DNA of 64,000 bases. Origin: JAFLCM01 sp964510955. Its GTDB lineage: Bacteria > Planctomycetota > Phycisphaerae > Phycisphaerales > UBA1924. Under the pieces are notes generated by a model that did no database searches, had not been told where the DNA came from, and saw only the letters and a list, made by a program, of their open reading frames with translations. The first letter of the stretch is position 1. The number at the start of each line of letters is the position of its first letter. Both the position numbers and the translations under genes were made by a program. Where the stretch lies: positions 93,116 through 157,115 of the forward strand of contig CAZEDW010000004.1 of the NCBI GenBank assembly GCA_964510955.1, given 5' to 3'. Positions 60,085 to 64,000 of this stretch are shown piece by piece.

Positions 60085-61101
60085 ATGCCAGATGTCCTTG
60101 ACCAATCCGAGGTAGACGCACTTCTGGCGGCGGTCGATACCGGCGAGGTCAACGAGTCGGTCTCGCCCAGCGCGATCTTCAGCCGCAACCGCAAGAGCCT
60201 CGAAGGGGTCGAGGTCCGCCCCTACGACTTCAAGCGCCCCGAGCGCGTCAGCAAGGACCAGATGCGCTCGCTGCACACGCTGCACGAGAGCTTCGCCCGC
60301 AACTTCGGGGCTGCCCTGTCGGGGTTCCTCCGCACCATCGTTGAGGTCAAGGTCGCCACCTGCGAGCAGATGACCTATTCGGAGTTCATCGCCGGCCTGC
60401 CCAACCCCACCAGCTTCAACCTCCTCACCGCCGCCCCGCTGGAGGGCCGCGTGTGCCTGGAGCTCAGCCCGCTCATCATCTACCCGATCATCGACCGGCT
60501 GCTCGGCGGCACCAACAGCGAGCTCTTCATCCCGCAGCGCCCGCTCACGGTCATCGAAACCCGCCTCATCAACAAGGTCATCGCCCGCGCCCTCGACGCC
60601 CTCAAGGACGCCTGGTCGGGCATCAAGGCCCTTGAGTTTGCTCTGACCGATTCCGAGAGCAACCCGCAGCTCGTGCTCATCGTCGCCCCCAACGAGGTCG
60701 TGGTGGTGGTGGGCTTCGAGCTCAAGATGGGCAACCGCGCCGGCACCATGAACCTCTGCTTCCCCTTCGCGGTCATCGAGCCGGTGATGGAAGCCCTCTC
60801 CAGCCAGACCTGGTTCAGCACCGGCAAGAACACCGGCAGCAAGGAGCACGAGATCGCGATCGGCAGCACCCTCAACCGCGCCGCCCTCACCGTCACCGGC
60901 CTGCTCGCCGAGACCACAATCACGCTGAAGGACCTGATGCACCTGGAGATCGGCGACATCATCTCGACCGAAAAACCCGCCCGCGACCCCGTGGTGGTGT
61001 GCGTTGAAGGCGAGAAGAAACTCCTCGCGTCGGTCGGCCAGGTCAAGGGCAGCCGCGCCCTCCGCGTCCTGCGCGATGTGACGCCCAAGGACAGGGTGTA
61101 G
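60085..61101 (+). CDS. fliM: Flagellar motor switch protein FliM
   Basis: Switch protein of 338 residues in the C-ring, binding phospho-CheY and controlling rotation sense. The N-terminal CheY-binding peptide is present as DVLDQSEVDALLAAVDTG, the middle CheC-like domain has HESFARNFGAALSGFLRTIV, GLPNPTSFNL and IIYPIIDRLLGGTNS, and the C-terminal FliN-like domain has TVTGLLAETTITLKDLMHLE IGDII and KLLASVGQVKGSRALRVL. It is the only flagellar gene in the window; fliN and fliL are not adjacent. ATG 60085 fits the family start although no strong ribosome site precedes it. Confidence 0.94.
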   Translation: MPDVLDQSEVDALLAAVDTGEVNESVSPSAIFSRNRKSLEGVEVRPYDFKRPERVSKDQMRSLHTLHESFARNFGAALSGFLRTIVEVKVATCEQMTYSEFIAGLPNPTSFNLLTAAPLEGRVCLELSPLIIYPIIDRLLGGTNSELFIPQRPLTVIETRLINKVIARALDALKDAWSGIKALEFALTDSESNPQLVLIVAPNEVVVVVGFELKMGNRAGTMNLCFPFAVIEPVMEALSSQTWFSTGKNTGSKEHEIAIGSTLNRAALTVTGLLAETTITLKDLMHLEIGDIISTEKPARDPVVVCVEGEKKLLASVGQVKGSRALRVLRDVTPKDRV

Positions 61102-61107
61102 CGGGCG

Positions 61108-61461
61108 TCAGGCGTCCAGCCCCGCCACCGCCTCGTCCACCCCACGCGCGTACGCGAACTTGTCCTCCAGCTTCAGCATTTTCAGGAACTGCCGCTGGCG
61201 CTCCGGAAGCCCCGCCAGCACGAGCTTGGCGCCCCGGTCGCCGCAGTGCTCCTGAATCTGCAGCAGAGCCGTGATCCCGATCGAGCTGATCAGCCCCACC
61301 CGCGTCATGTCCAGCACGCACGCCGCGTGGTCACGGTTCGGAAGGTGCCGCTTCACCAGCCGGTGCAGCGCCTCGCCGGAGTCATGCGTCAGCTCGGCCG
61401 GCACCGGCACCACCAGCGCCTCGCCGTCTCGACCCGCAAAGTGGTGGGTAGCGCCCGCCAT
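61108..61461 (-). CDS. STAS-domain anti-sigma factor antagonist
   Basis: Protein of 117 residues of the SpoIIAA/RsbV type. The STAS core is CVLDMTRVGLISSIGITALL QIQEHC, with Ser in ISSIG at the place normally phosphorylated, followed by GAKLVLAGLPERQRQFLKML. Such proteins release a sigma factor or output protein when unphosphorylated. Its partner kinase is not nearby. It is convergent with fliM (6-bp gap) and divergent from nusA. Confidence 0.88.
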   Translation of the reverse strand: MAGATHHFAGRDGEALVVPVPAELTHDSGEALHRLVKRHLPNRDHAACVLDMTRVGLISSIGITALLQIQEHCGDRGAKLVLAGLPERQRQFLKMLKLEDKFAYARGVDEAVAGLDA

Positions 61462-61536
61462 GAGGCCCCCAGTGTGGCCCGGAATCGGCGTTCCGTCAAA
61501 GCCCGTTCACCTTCGGTTAGGACGCCCCCCGGACCA

Positions 61537-61563
61537 TTGACCCCGCAACCCCGTTCTGATAAT
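61537..61563 (+). promoter_or_regulatory. Probable promoter of the nusA-infB operon
   Basis: TTGACC (61537-61542) is followed after 15 bp by GATAAT (61558-61563), or after 17 bp by TAATCT (61560-61565). Both elements stand out in this GC-rich gap and face nusA. The leader would be about 430 nt. Confidence 0.6.
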
Positions 61564-61669
61564 CTTCCCGGCTCAATATCGGTGATCCGCCGCCCCCATC
61601 CTTTCGGCTGGGACGACGGAAGAGGACATCCCCGCGATGCGATTTGTCACCCGCCATGGTTGGTAATCC

Positions 61670-61709
61670 CACCCCAGTGTCCCGCCGCGAGTCTCGCGGC
61701 GACTGGGTG
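61670..61709 (+). other. Leader hairpin 1 upstream of nusA
   Basis: CGCCGCGA-GTC-TCGCGGCG (61683-61701) is a perfect 8-bp stem. It is extended by CACCCCAGT (61670-61678) pairing with ACTGGGTG (61702-61709), with a bulge on the 5' side. Confidence 0.65.
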
Positions 61710-61771
61710 TGGCGCGTCGCCTCACCGCTTCGACCGGTTGCACGGTCGTCCCGCTCCTGACTTTTCCATAG

Positions 61772-61794
61772 GTCGGAAGCGCCGACGCTCCGAC
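61772..61794 (+). other. Leader hairpin 2 upstream of nusA
   Basis: GTCGGAAGCG pairs with CGCTCCGAC around the loop CCGA, with one bulged A. Confidence 0.6.
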
Positions 61795-61928
61795 GCCCCC
61801 GGCTCAGGGCGGCGACGGCGCGACCGGGCCTTCACCAGCCCACCACCCCAACCCCGGCGAACCCGCGCTCGGTCCATGTGCCCGAGCACGGTCCACGTTT
61901 CGTAGTCCCCAGGCGGCCCGGACCACAC

Positions 61929-61985
61929 GCTGCCCGCTGCCCGCTGCCCACCGCCCACTCCCGCCCCCACATCCCGACATCCCGA
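61929..61985. repeat. Short tandem repeats before nusA
   Basis: GCTGCCC occurs three times in tandem (61929-61949) and CATCCCGA twice (61970-61985). Such units may vary in copy number. Confidence 0.7.
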
Positions 61986-62003
61986 CAAACCAGGACCAAC
62001 ATC

Positions 62004-63353
62004 ATGAACGCCCCCGAAATGCTCCGCATCCTTGACTCCATCGCCCGCGACCGCAACGTCGATCGCGAGCTGCTCATCGCCGACCTTGAGACCGCCATGG
62101 TCTCGGCCGCGCGCAAGTTCTACAACTCCATCGACGTCGAAGAGTTCGCGTGCAAGCTCGACCGCGTGAGCGGCCAGATGGTGCTGACCCGCCACGGCGC
62201 GCCCGTCTCGATGGACCCGCAGAGCTTCGGGCGCATCGCCGCCCAGACCTTCAAGCAGGTCATGATCCAGAAGTTCCGCGAGGACGAGCGGAACACCATC
62301 TACGACAGCTTCTCCAAGAAGGTCGGCGAGGTCGTCACCGGCGTGGCCCAGCGCTACGAGGGCGGCGCCCTGGTCGTCACCGTCGAGCGGGCCGAGGCCT
62401 TCATGCCCCGCAGCGAGCAGATCCCCGGCGAGCAGTTCCAGGCCGGCGACCGCGTCCGCTGTCTCGTGCTCGACGTCCGCGACTCGGGCTCGCAGGTGAA
62501 GATTGTTCTCAGCCGAAGCCACCCCGATTTCATCAAGAAGCTCTTCGAGGTCGAGGTCCCCGAGGTCGCCGAGCGCGTCATCGAGATCAAGGCTATGGCC
62601 CGCGAGGCCGGCTACCGCACCAAGCTCGCCGTTTCCAGCGTCGATAACAAGGTCGACGCCGTCGGCGCCTGCGTCGGCGTCCGCGGCAGCCGCATCAAGA
62701 ACATCGTCGACGAGCTCAACGGCGAGAAGATCGACATTGTCCGCTGGAACGAGTCGTCGCAGATCCTCATCGCCAACGCCCTCAAGCCCGCCGAGGTCGC
62801 CGAGATCTCGCTGTGCTTCGAGCTCGGGCGCGCCACCGTCGTCGTCAACGACGACCAGCTCTCGCTCGCCATCGGCAAGCGCGGCCAGAACGTCCGCCTC
62901 GCCGCCCGCCTCACCGGCTGGGACATCGACATCCTCACCCCCGTCGAGTTCAACAAGGGCCTGGAGATCATGGCCGAGACCCTCAAGCAGGTCGAGGGCG
63001 TCACCGACGAGAACCTCGACCGCCTGGCGGCGCTGGGCATGATCAGCGTCTTCGACATCGAAGACGTCGGCGCCGACGTGCTGGCCCAGGAGCTCGAGGT
63101 GGACCCCGCCGTCGCCGCCCGCATGGTCGAGCTCGCCGGCATCCGTTCCAAGGAAGTGGCGGCCCAGCAGGCCAAGGACAAGGAAGAGGCCGAGAAGAAG
63201 CGGATCGAGGACGAGGCCGCCGCCCGCAGGCTGCTCGAAGGCGGGCTCGGCGGGGGCGCCCCCATCGAAACTACCGCCTCCGACGAGGCCCGCGCCGACG
63301 ACATCCTGGGCCTCGGGGCGCCCGCACCGACTCAGGAAGCAACACCCTCCTGA
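62004..63353 (+). CDS. nusA: Transcription termination/antitermination factor NusA
   Basis: RNA polymerase-binding protein of 449 residues. The N-terminal domain starts LRILDSIARDRNVDRELLIA with DLETAMVSAARKFY, then comes an S1 domain (GEVVTGVAQRYEGGALVVTV), the KH1/KH2 pair (KVDAVGACVGVRGSRIKNIV DELNGEKIDIVRW; LSLAIGKRGQNVRLAARLTG) and one helix-hairpin-helix-like end (DENLDRLAALGMISVFDIED). The tail is Glu/Ala-rich. The family order nusA-infB is kept, but rimP, normally in front, is absent. Confidence 0.96.
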   Translation: MNAPEMLRILDSIARDRNVDRELLIADLETAMVSAARKFYNSIDVEEFACKLDRVSGQMVLTRHGAPVSMDPQSFGRIAAQTFKQVMIQKFREDERNTIYDSFSKKVGEVVTGVAQRYEGGALVVTVERAEAFMPRSEQIPGEQFQAGDRVRCLVLDVRDSGSQVKIVLSRSHPDFIKKLFEVEVPEVAERVIEIKAMAREAGYRTKLAVSSVDNKVDAVGACVGVRGSRIKNIVDELNGEKIDIVRWNESSQILIANALKPAEVAEISLCFELGRATVVVNDDQLSLAIGKRGQNVRLAARLTGWDIDILTPVEFNKGLEIMAETLKQVEGVTDENLDRLAALGMISVFDIEDVGADVLAQELEVDPAVAARMVELAGIRSKEVAAQQAKDKEEAEKKRIEDEAAARRLLEGGLGGGAPIETTASDEARADDILGLGAPAPTQEATPS

Positions 63354-63359
63354 TCTGAT

Positions 63360-63379
63360 CCCCGCGCGCCAGCGCGGGG
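63360..63379 (+). other. Intercistronic hairpin between nusA and infB
   Basis: CCCCGCGC-GCCA-GCGCGGGG is a perfect 8-bp stem 7 bp after the nusA stop. No T-run follows, so it is more likely a pause, processing or attenuation element than a terminator. The 123-bp gap holds no other gene. Confidence 0.65.
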
Positions 63380-63476
63380 AACCCCCGCTTCAACAGCGCG
63401 ACACGCACTTTCTCCCCGTCGTTCACAGCAGAACCCGCACCACCCCCGCCCGCGAACACCCGCACCGGAGCACCCC

Positions 63477-64000
63477 TTGGCCAAAGCGGCAGTCAAAAAG
63501 CGCAAGATCTACGAGATCGCCAAAGAACTCGGCGTCGAGAACAAGGCGATCATCGAGAAGTGCAGAGCCGAGGATATCCCCGACATCAAGGATCACATGT
63601 CGGCGGTATCCGTTGGTCTCGAGGCCACGATCCGCGAGTGGTTCAGCGTCGGCGAGCACAAGACCACCGTCGAGCACGCCGCCAAGATCGACGTCGACGC
63701 CGTCAAGGCCCCCGCCAAGCGCAAGGCCGCCGCCCGCAAGCCCGCTGGTTCCGAGACCAGCCCCGACATGAACGGCTCGCCCGTGGCCGAGGCCCCGCAC
63801 GCGCCCCACGTTGAGGCCCCCCACGCCGAGCCCCCGGCCCCGGCCGCTCCGATCGCGACCGAGGCCGCCGCCACCGTTACCGAGCCCAAGCCGCCCGCGG
63901 GCGCCGGGATCGGCAAGGCCCACCGAGTGGCCCGTCCCGCTCAGCCCCCTGCTCATCCCCCGGCACACCCCGCTGCCCACCCACCCGCCGGCCCGCAGGC
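63477..64000 (+). CDS. infB: Translation initiation factor IF-2, N-terminal part
   Basis: The first 174 codons of IF-2; the window ends before the G-domain. The start is TTG 63477, with CGGAG 6 bp upstream. The first residues KKRKIYEIAKELGVENKAII followed by EKCRAEDIPDIKDHMSAVSV form the IF2_N domain that binds the ribosome. From residue 75 the sequence becomes an Ala/Pro/His-rich linker (HPPAHPAAHPPAGPQ), usual for the long N-terminal regions of large IF-2 proteins. It follows nusA in the standard operon order. Confidence 0.9.
   Translation, partial: MAKAAVKKRKIYEIAKELGVENKAIIEKCRAEDIPDIKDHMSAVSVGLEATIREWFSVGEHKTTVEHAAKIDVDAVKAPAKRKAAARKPAGSETSPDMNGSPVAEAPHAPHVEAPHAEPPAPAAPIATEAAATVTEPKPPAGAGIGKAHRVARPAQPPAHPPAHPAAHPPAGPQ

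Larger units (their letters stand above)
61462..62003. other. Long structured leader region upstream of nusA
   Basis: The gap lacks a gene: no rimP is present and the frames have no coding signature. It holds a probable promoter, two strong hairpins and short tandem repeats, listed separately, which fits a long regulated 5' leader of the nusA-infB operon. Confidence 0.5.

Noticed and set aside
61929..61985. CRISPR-like array before nusA
   Set aside because: The repeats are only 7-8 bp, directly adjacent, and lack spacers.

Overview
The window is GC-rich throughout (about two-thirds G+C by eye, with strong G/C preference at third codon positions). It most resembles a planctomycete, probably of the Phycisphaerae. 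The reasons are four secreted proteins ending in dockerin-type repeats, a PEP-CTERM-like sorted protein, HAF-repeat proteins, DUF1573/DUF3299/DUF4139 proteins and planctomycete-style intergenic hairpin repeats. No rRNA or tRNA gene was seen, so this placement is inference from gene content. I saw no phage, transposase, integrase or CRISPR array.

Layout. 1-5.3 kb: a PEP-CTERM-like surface protein, an EmrAB-type MFS efflux pair and an SRPBCC protein. 5.4-10 kb: rnpA-yidD, a TetR regulator, a hicAB toxin-antitoxin pair, trpS and an orphan membrane protein. 10.3-17.1 kb: an exopolysaccharide locus with a DUF3473 deacetylase, a small membrane protein, a formyltransferase, a GT4 glycosyltransferase, a GDP-mannose 3,5-epimerase with all catalytic residues, and a divergent Wzx-like flippase; most gene junctions carry copies of one short repeat. 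17.2-30.6 kb: four large secreted dockerin proteins (di-haem beta-propeller, GH13 amylase, two tandem HAF/Ig paralogues) with a NUDIX hydrolase, a lipoprotein, a VOC protein and a PilZ protein between them.

30.6-43.2 kb: a GNAT and an AlkD-like protein, then tyrosine phenol-lyase and a tyrosine-decarboxylase-like enzyme. These converge on a TetR-led operon encoding a DevBCA-type ABC exporter, an outer-membrane channel and an amidohydrolase. 43.3-51 kb: a CpeT/CpcT-like lipoprotein, a small hypothetical gene, DUF3299 and DUF4139 proteins, 5-formyl-THF cyclo-ligase, an L,D-transpeptidase and a membrane protein. 51-57.7 kb: gyrB, an ECF sigma/membrane anti-sigma pair, a DUF1573 protein and a lipoprotein. 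57.7-64 kb: dsbD, fliM, a STAS protein, then nusA and the start of infB.

The best candidates for a coherent little-described system are (i) the tyrosine-cleaving and tyrosine-decarboxylating pair facing a self-regulated tripartite exporter with a co-transcribed amidohydrolase, and (ii) the GDP-mannose-epimerase exopolysaccharide locus with its repeat-marked junctions. Functions are assigned from motifs read by eye; no database search was run.
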